A stretch of 64,000 nucleotides of DNA from Pachyseris speciosa (Eukaryota; Cnidaria; Anthozoa; Scleractinia; Pachyseridae). Where the stretch lies: positions 267,697 to 331,696 of the forward strand of contig JAEMWC010000950.1 of NCBI GenBank assembly GCA_016490735.1, in the 5' to 3' direction. The translations under genes and the position numbers were made by a program. Every line of letters starts with the position of its first letter. Within the stretch, counting starts at the first letter, position 1. The notes under the pieces were generated by a model. The model was not told the origin of the DNA. It did not search any database and saw nothing but the letters and a program-made list of their open reading frames with translations. Of the stretch, positions 29,661 through 40,756 are shown in pieces.

Positions 29661-29830
29661 CTTGTGTTCTGGATCTTAGGTGGTGTTCCGCTTTTTTTTT
29701 TCGGGGGGGGGGAGGGGTTGGGGGTGTTCCTGGTTTTTTGGGGTGTTCTACAATGCTCCGTGATGTTCCGGGATGTTCCGATGTTCCGGTTTTCCGCGTT
29801 CCGGTGTTCCTGGGAGTACTACATGCCTAT
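29661..29830. repeat. GGTGTTCC array, inverted relative to the three GGAACACC arrays
   Basis: GGTGTTCC and related units around a poly-T/poly-G tract, ending in TTCCTGGGAGTACTACAT, mirror GTACTTCCAGAAACACCGGA at about 23347. So the block 23345-23520 and this block are opposite ends or copies of one repeat family. Confidence 0.65.
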
Positions 29831-30177
29831 GTTAAGTTTAACTCCATTCGAGATGGGCTTGTTTTAGACTTGTGCCATCGGCAAAGTTGCTGATTATTCC
29901 ACTCCAGAAGTTCGAGGTCCTAATAGAACGCATTTAGCGTCTATCCCAATCACTCAATTCCTTTCCCTTTTCTTTTTTTTAATTTTATGAGACTGAATTT
30001 AAAAAGTAGCCATATACAGTGCCTATATAACCCCACAAGGTGTTTTTGGCTTACATTAACTATTTTTATATACCTGAGAAACATACTGCAAAAATTATTG
30101 CTTTTGGTTAAAACCTCGATTTTTTTTTCCGGGAAAATAGCCCTTTTTGAAAACACGACCTAACCGCAGTATCATTC

Positions 30178-30344
30178 TGTGACAATATTAATGAAGTACC
30201 CAGTTGATTATTATTCCGCGGACTGATCATATTGCGGGCTCAGAAAAGTGACGCTTCGGTTACGTTCTCGGAGACTTTCTCGGTGGTTTGTCGGTTTTGT
30301 GACACGAGTTTTACCTGGTCTTTCAAGCTTTGAGGATCACCACA
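30178..30344 (+). repeat. 5' LTR of the Gypsy element
   Basis: TGTGACAATATTAATGAAGT to GGATCACCACA, 167 bp. It matches the 3' LTR with substitutions and a 12-bp net deletion, so the element is not young. TG...CA ends. Confidence 0.85.
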
Positions 30345-31112
30345 CGGTGTCAGAAGTGAAGTCGAGAGCTGGAGTTAAGCCTCGTGTGTGGAATATTTTG
30401 TCCGGTTCATCGGTTCGTTGCTGTTCGCGTAAATCAATCCACCGGACCCTTTGCAGCTGTCAAAAGGAAATTCGTCGCAGAACTGGAAACGATTTAAGCA
30501 AAAGTGGACAAATTACGAACTGGTTATTGGAATTTTCAGAAAGGAAGATCAAGTTCGTGTAGCAACCTTTCTAACTGGGATCGGCGACGAAGTTTACAGT
30601 GCCTTCACGCGAAGACGATAAAATCAAAATCGACAAGGTGCTGGAGCAATTCAACAAATTTTGTGAGCCCCGAAAGAATACAATTTATGAAAGATACCTG
30701 TTTTTCTCACGAGGCCAGGAGAGCGGCGAGTCTATCGATATGTGTGCTATAGTTCTAAGAAATATGGTTCACAATTGTGAATTTCGAGATTTGAAAAACC
30801 CTTTTGATTCGTGACCGCATCGTATTTGGAGTCAGAGATAATCATGTTCGAGAGCGACTGTTGAGAGTTCCGGATTTGACACTGGACAAAGCCTTAGAAA
30901 TTGCAAGAGCGGCAGAAGCAACTCAGAATCAGTTGAAGCAGATGCAAAATCTTCAGGAAGTCAATGCCGTGCGGAAAAAGAAAGAAAGCTTTCTCAGAAA
31001 GAAATTTGAAGAGAAGAAATCGGCGAGTGATGATTTGCAGCAGGTCGATTGCAAGTTTTGTGGGAGGAGGCATGTTCGGGATAGGATGAAAATGTTCTGC
31101 CTATGGTCATCA
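30345..31112 (+). pseudogene. Gypsy gag region, with frameshifts
   Basis: Pieces in different frames read KIDKVLEQFNKFCEPRKNTI, RGQESGESID and FGVRDNHVRERLLRVPDLTL, then TLDKALEIARAAEATQNQLK. A zinc-knuckle-like CKFCGRRHVRDRMKMFC follows at about 31050. The second knuckle half (NHFAVKC) appears after the nested insertion at about 31548. Gag would form the particle and bind RNA. Confidence 0.7.
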
Positions 31113-31540
31113 GTTTATTGTTTATTGTTTATTCCACACAAAATTCTATACAAAGTAATCGTAAGTTGGGCCAAAGCCAGGGGCTTAAATGGCTTTTGGT
31201 CAGAGACATAGACTACTTTACAAAGAGCAGTAGACTAAGCTAGCTAATAAACTAGATAGAAAAGATGGGTACCTGTAGCCCTATAGAATTGCAAAACGAA
31301 TGACAGCAATCCAGGTATAATGTCAGAAGTTCAGTATAACATTCACAATATTGGTAGCTCAGAGATTTAATTCAGACTTAAGAAATACGATTTAAGCTTC
31401 TTTTTAAAGTTGCTGATGGTATGACTGTTGCGTAAAGTCAAAGGGATATCATTCTAAATAGTTGGAGCTTGAGAGCAAATAGCAAATTGATACCTACGCG
31501 AGATTTTCTGTAAGTTAAAACGAGCGTACGAAATATGGTC
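31102..31540 (-). mobile_element. LINE 3'-end insertion with TATGGTC target duplication
   Basis: TATGGTC occurs at 31102-31108 and 31534-31540 on both sides of the insert. The insert begins with GTTTATTGTTTATTGTTTATT, which on the minus strand is an AATAAAC-repeat tail, typical of CR1/L2-type LINE 3' ends. It splits the gag zinc-knuckle region. Confidence 0.65.
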
Positions 31541-31806
31541 GGGACAATCATTTTGCTGTGAAGTGCAGAGGAGGTAAGATGCCGTATGACAGGTCAGGTG
31601 TTCATAAGAATTTACATTATGTTGATGATTTCGACCAAAGTTCGCTTGAAGAATACACGATTGATGTGATTACTCACCATATTACTGCTGTTGAAAATGC
31701 AAAGTCCTGTCATAACCAGCTATTTACTACTGTGACAGTAAACGACTCTAAGGATGTGACTTTTCAGCTTGATTGTGGATCTACCTGTAACTTGCTACCC
31801 CTCATA
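31541..31806 (+). pseudogene. Gypsy aspartic protease region
   Basis: Frame from 31558 reads KCRGGKMPYDRSGVHKNLHY and TVTVNDSKDVTFQLDCGSTC, ending NLLP. The active-site triplet reads D-C-G where the family has D-S/T-G. It is cut at about 31807 by another insertion. Confidence 0.65.
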
Positions 31807-32640
31807 GTTTAACTTGTTCCTGTCCGCCATTTTGTACGTGGTTTTCTGTAATTTTCAAGGGTTTGAGGTCAAGTCGATCTGGTTATTCCATATAAGGGGT
31901 TACCACGGAGATTTCGCTGGTCCACAACATCGAAGACTCTATCTTTCATGTCACGCTAGCTCACGTTTATTTGTAAACGATCACTCAGCTACAACTCGGT
32001 ACGTATTTGATTTATAAGTGTGTTTTTCAAGCCATTTTCCACCTTAAAAGCCCTCTGCCTGGCATCATAAAGCTGGGTTGGTGGGTAAAGGCAATCCTCT
32101 GAAAGAAGACAGAGGTGGGAAGCAATTTCACACCAAGTGATCCGCCGAAAGGTTTCGATCGAGTCATGGTGATTCACGAAGTGAAGTTGTGTTCCTAGCC
32201 ATTCTGTGAGTAGATTCCGGGATCTGGCATGGCAATTTTGGTGAGTTTTGACTTGTAAATAATGCAATCGGTGCAATATTTTGCTAGCAGGACCGGGTGG
32301 TTCGACACTTATAAAAAATATCTCAAATGAAAATTGGCGGACTAACATGCCGCAGTTATCCAAGTATATCTCAGAATTCCTTTGGGTCACAAATGCGAAC
32401 ATGTCAGACCAGTAAAAGCAACTGAAATCAAATGAAGTTACCCAGGTCGGGCTAAGGAAGTGAGCGGGCAAATTGGAACAGATTGCAAGAAGTTGAGTCG
32501 AAGTTTACTGCCAATGTAGACTTTTAGCTTGAAGAGGTTTTTTTCTCTTCAAAACTTCAAAACAAAGTTGCTTATTTTTGGTGTTGTCCTAGAGCGTTTT
32601 TTGGCTTTGCAAGAGAATAAACAGTCATATTCAAGGAAAA
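31807..32640. mobile_element. Second insertion inside the Gypsy element
   Basis: Gypsy-like coding is lost here and resumes at about 32650-32900. A 160-codon minus-strand frame (31989-32471; FFISVEPPGPASKILHRLHY, ITWCEIASHLCLLSEDCLYP) shows coding-like composition but no family I recognise. Boundaries are approximate. Confidence 0.4.
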
Positions 32641-33365
32641 TCGGTACCTTTAATACGTTTACGGAGTGATAAAGTCTAAGAAACTCAGTATTTGGCAATA
32701 ATAATGGCTCATTTCAAACATAGTCCAGGATTTGGAAAAGTTACAGGTTTTCAAAGCACCGGTCTTCAGTGACCGGTAAATTGCAGAGCCGGATAAGAAT
32801 GAGTTAAAGCATCATGGGAAATCCCCAGGATCTGTATTCGAAGAGAACATCAGCATCACTCAAGATGTACAATGGGTCTATTAAGTCTCCACTTGGAAAG
32901 TCTACTCTGGATGTACCAAATTAAAAGTGAGATGAGCAAAGATGTTGATTTCTTTATTGTTGATGATGACGTCAGACTACTGGTAATGGTAATGGTAATG
33001 GTTTATTTACTACTACTGTTGGGTGCTGAAACATGTCAAGAACTGAATCTCATCAAGGTGATGGTTAATGACATTGCTAACTCAGAAACAGTGAACTCTG
33101 TGAATGTCAAGTGCCAGCGCAATCATAGTGATGTGAAAGAAGAGTGAATTCTAAAAGAATACAATGATGTATTTGAAGGCCTTGGGTGCATTAAAGGTCT
33201 GTGTCACCTAGAAGTCGATGAAACCGTCCAACCAGTAGTTCACCGTACTAGAAAGGTCCCTGTAGCCCTGAGACACCATTTGAAAGAAGAACTAGACAAG
33301 CTAGTCGGTGAAGGGATTATCACCTCTGTTACAGAGCCTACCAAGTGGGTGTTTAGTTTAGTGAT
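32641..33365 (+). pseudogene. Gypsy protease-RT linker and RT N-terminus
   Basis: Readable parts are VDFFIVDDDVRLL, GAETCQELNLIKVMVNDIAN and LKEYNDVFEGLGCIKGLCHL, then HRTRKVPVALRHHLKEELDK and EGIITSVTEPTKW. TGGTAATGGTAATGG at about 32980-33003 is an internal microsatellite that splits the frame. Another insertion begins near 33366. Confidence 0.6.
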
Positions 33366-33795
33366 ACAGTATAGCAAAATATATGCAGGGTTTTTTTTTT
33401 TTTTTGACGTGTCCAAAATTGTGTATCGTATACGCGTCTGGCCTTTGTTATTCATAACCATAAGTTCTCTTTGTGTGTAATTGTTTTTGGAAACAAAGTA
33501 ATGGAAGGTGTCAGAACATGTGTTCAGCCATTTATATAACAATCCTATGCAAAAATGCCGTCTTTAATTTGAATATTCGGTATACACTGTAGTAATTCTT
33601 GCTATTCAGACTATTCAAAATTAACAGTGACTCAACAACAAAAGGAAGACAATGAGGAAGCTCATACATACTAATAAGCCATTTTGCCTATGTGCAGACG
33701 CGCGTATAAATATTTTTTGACTCGACTATGCACACTGTGTATGCGCGTTTTTTCGTATATTTTCGTTTGCTTACCTGCCAGCTGTACTGTAGTCA
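33366..33795. mobile_element. Third insertion or divergent block in the Gypsy RT
   Basis: About 430 bp without RT homology, with a poly-T run (33391-33404), interrupts RT between TEPTKWVFSLV and VVNKPNELRI. No coding and no clear ends were found. Confidence 0.45.
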
Positions 33796-34500
33796 ACAAG
33801 CCAAACGAGCTTAGAATAATTATTTGTATTGACCGACAAGATTTAAACAAGGCACTCCAGAGAGCTAATTATCCACTCCCAACCATTGAAGAAGTGGCAA
33901 CCAGGCTAAGCAAGGCCAAAGTATTCTCTGTGTTGGATGCCAAGAACGGGTTTAGGCAGGTACAGCTAGACAACGAGTCGTCGTGTCTCACGACCTTCAA
34001 TACGCCATTCGGTCATTACCATTGGCTCCACCTTCCGTTTGCTATCAACACAGCACCGGAAGAGTAACAGCAACAAATTCATGAAAGTCTTCAGAATCTC
34101 AGTGGTATTGAAGACATCGTCGATGACATTCTGTGCGCGACTGAAGGTGATACATATTAAAGTGCAGTTGAAGATCATGACAAGAACTTATTTGCACTCC
34201 TCGAGAGATGCCGTGAGAAGAATATTAAGTTCAACCCAAGGAAGTTGCAGTTGAGAAAGCAAGAAGTACCGTACATTGGGCATTTGCTGACCCCAGATGG
34301 TTTAAAACCAGATCCAAACAAGGTCAAGGCCAATTTGGAGATGCATACCCCTACTGAAAAACAGTCTCTGTGAATACTGCTTGGCATGATCACATATCTT
34401 GTCAAGTTTCTTCCCAACCTGTTGGATGTAACTGAACCGTTGAGAGGTCTTCTGGATAGAGATGTGGAATAGGATTGGGATCACGTATTTTTGTACATGA
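33796..34500 (+). pseudogene. Gypsy reverse transcriptase core
   Basis: Contains LPTIEEVATRLSKAKVFSVL with the first catalytic Asp in VLDAKNGFRQVQLD, FNTPFGHYHWLHLPFAI, and the catalytic IVDDIL box near 34115. Later come EVPYIGHLLTPDGLKPDPNK and LLGMITYLVKFLPNL. In-frame stops occur, for example after APEE (34066) and near 34158. Confidence 0.8.
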
Positions 34501-35040
34501 GAATGCATTAACTCAAGTAAAGCAGTTGATCACAAGGAAACCTGTCGTCAGGTATTTTGATGACACAAAGGAAGTCACCTTACAGTGCGATGCCTCAGAA
34601 TCTGGCCTTGGTGCTACGATCATGCAGGAAGGCCAGCCTGTTAAGCTTTCAGCTCAAGAGCATTATCGAACACTGAGAAGAACTACATGTATGCTCAGAT
34701 AGAAAAAGAGATTCTCAGCATTGTCCATGGCTGCACGCGTCTCGATCTTTATGTTTATGTGAGGGAGGTTACTGTTCAGACGGATCATGAGCCTTTAGAG
34801 ATCATTTTCAGAAAATCCCTGCTGTCAGCTCCCAAGAGGCTTCAAAGGATGTTGCTACACTTGCAGAAGTACAACTTGAAGATTGTGTACAAGCCAGGGA
34901 AGGAGCTCTTTATCGCCGATACACTCAGTCGAGCATTCGTACCCAATGAACAAACCTCAGAGACGAAGACTTGTGATGTGTATGCTGTTGGGCAAGAAGA
35001 GTATTTAATCAAGGCCATAGAAGGAATTGACATCCATGGT
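34501..35040 (+). pseudogene. Gypsy RNase H domain
   Basis: Readable as VTLQCDASESGLGATIMQEG, then YAQIEKEILSIVHGCTRLDL, TVQTDHEPLEIIFRKSLLSA and LFIADTLSRAF. These hold the Asp, Glu and Asp positions of the family. A frameshift near 34690 separates the first part from the rest. Confidence 0.75.
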
Positions 35041-36308
35041 TGAGTTTCTACCAATCACGACTGAATGTTTTGTAGATCTTAGAGAGACAACTGAGTGCGA
35101 TGAATCTCTCCAGAAAATGAAACATGTTATTAGAGTCAGGAGGCCTGTCATGAAAGAAGAAATTCCACCTGAAATCAGAACCTATTTCGATTGAAAGGAA
35201 GAACTGATCATGCAAGAGGGCATTCTTTTCAAAGGGAATCGTGTGATCGCGCCGGCAGCTTTAAGGTCAAACATGGCGAAGAAAGTACACTCAAGCCACA
35301 TTGGTGTCGAGGGTTGTTTGCGAAAAGGCTCGTGATGTTCTTTACTGGCCTGGAATCTCAGCTGAAATTAAGGCCTCGATATCGAAATGTGACACTTGCG
35401 ACACATATCAGACAAATCAACTGAAAGAACCTCTGATACCTCACGATCCACCGAAATGGTCTCATGTAGCAACAGACCTCTTCACTTTCGACAAGATAGA
35501 ATGGTTCATCACTGTAGACTACTCGTCAGATTATTTTGAGCTAAACCAGTTGCCTGATACCCAAGCAAGTACTGTTATTAAGTCCCTCGAGAACCAGTTT
35601 GCTCATGATGGCATACCCGATACACTTTACAGTGATAACGGGCCACAGTTTCCGTCCAGAGAGTTCAAGGAATTTCCAGCAGCCTGGCAGTTTGATCACC
35701 AGGCATCAACCCCCTATTATCCCCAGTCCAATGGAAGGTTAGAAAATGCCGTCAAGTCAGCCAAGAGATTACTCATCAAGGCAAAGGCAAGTGGTCAGGA
35801 TCCATATCTAGCCATTCTTGATTGGTGAAACGTGCCATCAACTAGTATTGGAGCATCACCAGCTCAAAGCTTGTTTGGAAGACGCACAAAGACACTGTTA
35901 CCCACAGCTGGAACATTGCTCCAACCCAAGATTGGAATGAACTGAAGACAAATTGAAAGAAAGAAAGGCAAATCAAGAACGCTACTACAACAAAGGGACA
36001 AGAGAGCTACCTAAATTAATACCTGCTGGCACAGTGTGCATGAAGCCATTACCAACCGAATGTGAGAAACAGTGGAAGAAAGCAATGGTAGTCAAGCAAG
36101 TAGCTCATAGATCGTATGAATTGGACCTGCAAGGAAGTGTCTACAGAAGACATTTGGTGAAGACTAAGGAATCGCCACCACTGGAGGCTGAAACACAAAT
36201 ATCTTCACCTCTCAAAGAGATCCAGTCGACAGTTTTAGAGAAAGGACATGTTAGCTCTCATCCTGTTAAACAAGGTACAGGCTCTCCAACCATTTCATCT
36301 GAGATGTG
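35041..36308 (+). pseudogene. Gypsy integrase and C-terminal tail
   Basis: The zinc-binding part CDTCDTYQ (35390) with the preceding HSSHIG-like sequence in another frame is followed by the DDE core. The core has ATDLFTFDKIEWFITVDYSS, TLYSDNGPQF and HQASTPYYPQSNGRLENAVK. After a TGA at about 35827 the C-terminal part continues (KERKANQERYYNKGTRELPK, WKKAMVVKQVAHRSYELDLQ). The DDE residues look present. Confidence 0.8.
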
Positions 36309-36471
36309 ACACCAACATCACCTGTGCTGTGTACAAGAAGCGGTAGGACCATCGTCCACCACAAAGATTTAGGGACTGTGTTTAGATTTAAGAACACTAA
36401 AGACTATTATAGAAATGTAGCTTTCCTTCCTAGTGTATTCTCGGCTTAGTTTCTGATTTAAAGAGGGAGGA

Positions 36472-36650
36472 TGTGACAATATTAATGAAGTGCCCAGTTG
36501 ATTATTACACCGCGGACTTATCATATTCCGGGCTCAGAAAAGTGACGTTTCGGATGCGTTATCGGTGGTTTCTCGGTGTACGACAAGTTGTTGTTATAAA
36601 AGATGTTTGTTGAGTTATACCTGGTCTTTCCAGCTTTTAGGATCACCACA
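36472..36650 (+). repeat. 3' LTR of the Gypsy element
   Basis: 179 bp, TGTGACAATATTAATGAAGT to GGATCACCACA, followed by the target duplication CATTC. The neighbouring SRCR exon starts only 18 bp after the target duplication, so the element lies in the polypyrimidine/branch-point region of that exon's acceptor. Confidence 0.85.
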
Positions 36651-36672
36651 CATTCAATGTTTTTCTCACCAG

Positions 36673-36948
36673 ATTTTCCAGTACGGCTTCGAACAGAAAA
36701 AGTCCCGTCCCTTGGAACTATGGAAATTTTCAGGAACAACACCTGGGAAAGACTCTGCACCGCAAACTGGGATGATGCTGAAAGCAATTTGACGTGCATG
36801 GCAGTGGGTTATTATAACAATGGTCCAATTGATAATGGCACGTGGTACAAAATCGCAAATTACTCAAACACTCCAACCTACCGTAACTGTACATCGCTGA
36901 CTCAGAGCTGCATGGACAACAGTGAGAAAAAAGACCAGTTTTGCAATG
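36673..36948 (+). CDS. SRCR-type exon 1 of the host gene
   Basis: This 276-bp phase 1-1 exon has acceptor TTTTTCTCACCAG and donor GTACAAC. It begins FPVRLRTEKVPSLGTMEIFR, matching the V-R-L...G...E-V-F start of scavenger receptor cysteine-rich domains. It continues NNTWERLCTANWDDAESNLT, then CMAVGYY, the W.x.V/L-C...W..A...C..LGY signature. The C-terminal part is divergent, with cysteines at NCTSLTQSC and DQFC. Several N-glycosylation sequons (NNT, NLT, NGT, NYS, NCT) agree with an extracellular location. The Gypsy 3' LTR ends 22 bp before it. Confidence 0.8.
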
Positions 36949-37094
36949 GTACAACAGTTTCATTGATATTATTTTATTTTATTAATACCACTTACACCGT
37001 TTGTCTATAAATTGTTGACACCTACAATAGTTTACACAGACCCACGTCATTAGTGTGGACAAGTGTGATTTTCCCCAGTTTCACTGTACTCGAA

Positions 37095-37588
37095 ATAGGT
37101 CTTATCACGGTTTCAGGCGCAATCTTGGCGGGTAAGCAAAAAGAACACAAATTACAGTGTTTGTATGCAATTCCGTTGTCAAAACAATGCGTGAAGAGCT
37201 TTTTTATCAGCAAAAAGTTATATTGCTAGTTAATGGTACTAGGCAAAGAGTTCCACTGACAAACTTTAAGAGATTTAGCCGTGCCACCAAAACTTTCTCT
37301 GGCTTTTTGAATTTTCCATACATTTGTCTGTTTTTTTTTCCCCCGGGAATTCTCCAGACAAATGGATGGAGAAATTAAAAAAAGCCAGAGAATGTTTTCT
37401 CGCACGGCTAAATCCCTCAAATTTCATCAGTGGAACCTTTTGCCTAATACTATTAATTAGCAATATATTTTTTTTGCTGGGAAAGAAGCGCTTCACGCTT
37501 GTTTTTTTTGAATTGCAGACAAACACTGTAATTTGTGTTCTTTTTGCCTACCCGCCAAGATGGCGCCTGAAACCGTGATAAGACCTAT
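37095..37588. mobile_element. Fold-back MITE, 0.49 kb, arms of about 230 bp
   Basis: Left arm starts TAGGTCTTATCACGGTTTCA and the right arm is its inverse, ending TGAAACCGTGATAAGACCTA. Arms pair through TTGTGTTCTTTTTGC and AAGCCAGAGAA to a centre near 37335. TA flanks both sides (37096-37097 and 37086-37087 counted from the right arm, 37586-37587), consistent with a TA target. The reading frames inside are shadows. Confidence 0.8.
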
Positions 37589-38098
37589 ACTTCTTGGTGT
37601 TCACAGTTTTCTGAATTTCACAGTAAACAAAGTTAAGGCTATGCCCTACAGTGAACATAGTAAAACACTTTTATCACTAATTTGTTACATTAGCAGGTTT
37701 AGTTTCTTTTTCTAGATACAGGCTCATTTACTCTTTCCTTCCAAAAGTTTCCCTTATAGTGGTGTCTTGGTTCTTATGCACACGGGGAAGCCGATGGGAT
37801 GTGCATTATTTTAGATCTACCTTGAAATGTGCAGTATTTGTTAAAATTAATGAGGCTGCTTTTTGCAACATTTTTGTTTATTTATCAATTTCTACGGACT
37901 GCAGATATAAATGACTTATTGAAACCTATGATAATAATGTATTGTGACCGGACTAGATTTCATGAAAATTGATAGCTTTCATACAGTCTAATACCCTTGG
38001 AGAATTCTTAGTGAAGCCTTAATGGATTCTAATATTCTGAAAACGGAATTACCTAAGAAACTTAATGAGAATGAAAATGATGATATATTTTTGTTTAG
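37589..38098. other. Intron between the fold-back MITE and the second SRCR exon
   Basis: AT-rich, no feature seen. It ends in acceptor TTTTTGTTTAG. Confidence 0.45.
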
Positions 38099-38406
38099 TT
38101 CCTGTGCGATTAAATGGGGCAGATGTGGAGTACGGAGGAAGAGTGGAAATATTTTACAAAGGAAAGTGGGAAGGATTTGCCCTGAAGGATGGGATCTTAA
38201 TGATGCTAAAGTTATTTGTAAACAGCTTGGTTTTCAAAGCGCTCTCGCTGAATTCATTGGTTCAGTTGTTAAGAGTGAGAACATTCCCTTTTTGATGTCT
38301 ACTGTGTATTGCGCTGGCAGTGAATCTGACCTGGCATCTTGCCAGCGTACTGATGGGGAGTATGACTGTGAAGATGACAAGGGAGCTCAGGCACTGTGTG
38401 AGCCGA
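38099..38406 (+). CDS. SRCR-type exon 2 of the host gene, with a one-base deletion
   Basis: The acceptor AG is at 38097-38098 and the donor GTAAGT at 38407. It starts [20 protein letters not shown] and GKWEG in one frame. From about 38176 the SRCR pattern continues in the next frame: [20 protein letters not shown], then [13 protein letters not shown] and [15 protein letters not shown]. The exon is 308 bp, one short of a multiple of three, while every other host exon is an exact multiple. That agrees with a single missing base at GGATTTGC. If real, the shift ends the protein at about 38295; otherwise it is a sequencing or assembly error. Confidence 0.85.
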
Positions 38407-38972
38407 GTAAGTCACTGATTAAGTGTAATTGAACTTCTCATACAGTAGCTTTAGTGGTTGATCACAGTCTCCAGCAGTTATCCGTAGTTTTATCAGGGTG
38501 TACAATGTAGTCTCCAAAAGCAGAACACTACAGTATTCCTAAAGCCTGACCTTGGGTCATGATAGTAAATTGCCGGTTGGTCGGTCTTGTCATCGCTATG
38601 TGTAGTACAACTTCTATCGGGCAGCTGAAATCCTTTATTGTGACTGATTACTATCAAAAAGTCTCTGACGTAAATAATAGAAGAAAAATAGTTCAATTTT
38701 TGCCAAGATTAAAAAGAATAATACCTTGTACTGTCTTCATGACATTGCATTTGCCTGCCTTAATAACATCCAGTTATTCCTTGCTTAGCAGCTATGGACT
38801 TACAAATGTGAAGGAAAAGTAGATTGTATAGAATTTATGGATGAGTTATTTTGGTTTCTAGTCTGTGCTTCTGTATCATTTTTTATTAATGACCAAGTAG
38901 AGTCAAGTTGCAGTTTTGGTGCTCTTTGAAAATATGCTGGTTTATGCATTTTGTTTCTTTTTCTGTTCACAG
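38407..38972. other. Intron, no feature seen
   Basis: Ends with acceptor TTTTTCTGTTCACAG. No repeats recognised. Confidence 0.45.
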
Positions 38973-39233
38973 AAATCGAAGATCTAGATGTGCTGGAAAA
39001 TATACAGATCAGTACGGAAATTAGTAACAGGGAGACAATTTCCTGCTCCCTGAAAACAAATGCAACAAAGTATATCAAATGGTATGACAGTGTAGGACGT
39101 CCAATATCAAATACAAGCAAGATTCAGGTTTCTGGTAGCACATTAACCATAAGTAATATCGATCTATCTGATGGAGGGGGCTACCAGTGTAGAGGATTGT
39201 CTTACATGCGCCCTTACACCATTTATGTGAATG
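38973..39233 (+). CDS. Ig-domain exon 1 of the host gene
   Basis: 261 bp, phase 1-1. Ig features are ETISCSLKTNATKYIKWYDS (first Cys and core Trp), STLTISNIDLSDGGGYQC (D-x-G-x-Y-x-C) and TIYVNG at the end. I-set or V-set-like extracellular domain. It follows the SRCR exons directly, so the order in the protein is SRCR-SRCR-Ig. Confidence 0.85.
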
Positions 39234-40756
39234 GTAGGTTTAGGAATTTTCTTTTTCTTGTTAAGAGCCTGCATGACTGTAATTTGTTAGTTATTATTCC
39301 CATCACTGAAGGTGTTATGTCATGGGTATTTAAGTGTCTTGTAATCAAAATAAAGGTTAAATTATTTACAACAAATGCTCGACATGAAGCGAAACTAAAG
39401 AGGCTGACAACGTTTGGGTTCAAACAAGCAAAATTTATTGGTAGAAACATTCACCCCCTGGTAGAGAATCAATCTGCATATTCACCCTCACCAATCAAAA
39501 GAATTTTTGTTCCGAAAACATTGGTGTTTTACTTCTATGGTCACCTTTTAGACAACTGAGCGCTAATGCTTTGATAAAACTAAGAATATTCATGAACATC
39601 TGCTCAGCAATAATTAAAAATTATGAGTAACTTTTGAGCACTATGTTATGACTCGCGCTGCAACTTTGCAAATGGGGGGGGGGGGGGGGGGGTTGGAGGG
39701 GACTCACTTCGAGCGCGTTAGTGTGAGTGTCGACTAGTGGGATCTGGGGGCGTGCTTCTCCAGAAAATTTTCAATTTAAGTCCTTTATAGTGACTGGAAA
39801 TCCGTTTAAAACTAACATGGTGTGGTAAAATTTATATACTTTTAGCAAGAAAAAGGCGGTGTCTTAAACAAGAATAATCAGTTATCGATAACACATAAAT
39901 TAGAAACAGAAACTTTTTCAACTGAGATTGATGAAGGATGAGCGACTTAGTCGAAATATGTTGATTTTCTGTTAAAAAGAAGGGAGGCTAAAGCCCTCTC
40001 AGCCCCTCCCTCTTCACAGTCCTTGTATGTCTAAATGTCAAGCACTTTTTCATAAATTCAAGCACTATTATAGTAATTTTTTGCAATTTTTGAGCACTTT
40101 TTGGCGAGTTTGACAGCGCAATTGGGACTTGCCTAGCTCCCTGTGACACTGCCTGAGAGTATCCCATAGTGATGAGCCATAATTTTAAGTGAGGCATGTG
40201 TTAATACTGTGGAGTTAACTGAGCCTCTTGATGACATTCAGGATCATCTGTTCCATCATCACAATCATCATCGCCATGGCCAACCAAACATACTAATTCT
40301 AAATGAAATGGAATACAGGGGAGGGGGGGGGGGGGGTTGAAATTCATTAGCATGTTAAGGGCTTGAGAGCACTCGATAAAATCTTCGAATTGTGTAGGCG
40401 TTAATAATTAATTTATCCGCAGTCAGAGGTTAAATTTGTGCACGCCTTTTGGCCTGTAGAAACGATCGCAAACGGCAGTGCTGTTCTGCTAAATCTGAAC
40501 ACAACTGAGATCAAATGATGTCAAAAGCAGCGTTAATTATTTTGCATGAACATTTTTAGTCAAAATTTGTTTCACAGCAGTTATCAATATGGGGTGTGTG
40601 GGCAGTGATTGACTGACAATTACAATTTATTAAAAGTTCTAAAATATAAATGACATTCAACAAACAATCATTTGTAACACGGCTCTTAAGGTTGACCACT
40701 ACGAAACGTTTCTTTGCCTTTTAACTGAAACCATATTATATAATTATCTTTAACAG
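39234..40756. other. Intron with G-tracts
   Basis: Poly-G runs at about 39674-39692 and 40324-40336, otherwise unremarkable AT-rich sequence. No exon recognised. Confidence 0.45.

Larger units (their letters stand above)
30173..36655 (+). mobile_element. Ty3/Gypsy LTR retrotransposon, degenerate, with nested insertions
   Basis: A complete insertion with 5-bp target duplication CATTC (30173-30177 and 36651-36655). The LTRs are 30178-30344 and 36472-36650. A primer-binding-like CGGTGTCAGAAGTG (30345) fits the 3' end of a tRNA-Leu, and the purine tract AAAGAGGGAGGA precedes the 3' LTR. Order gag - protease - RT - RNase H - integrase defines Ty3/Gypsy. Internal stops and frameshifts are frequent and at least two or three other insertions are nested inside. 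It sits in the intron between the TSP1 and SRCR exons in the same orientation as the gene. Confidence 0.9.
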
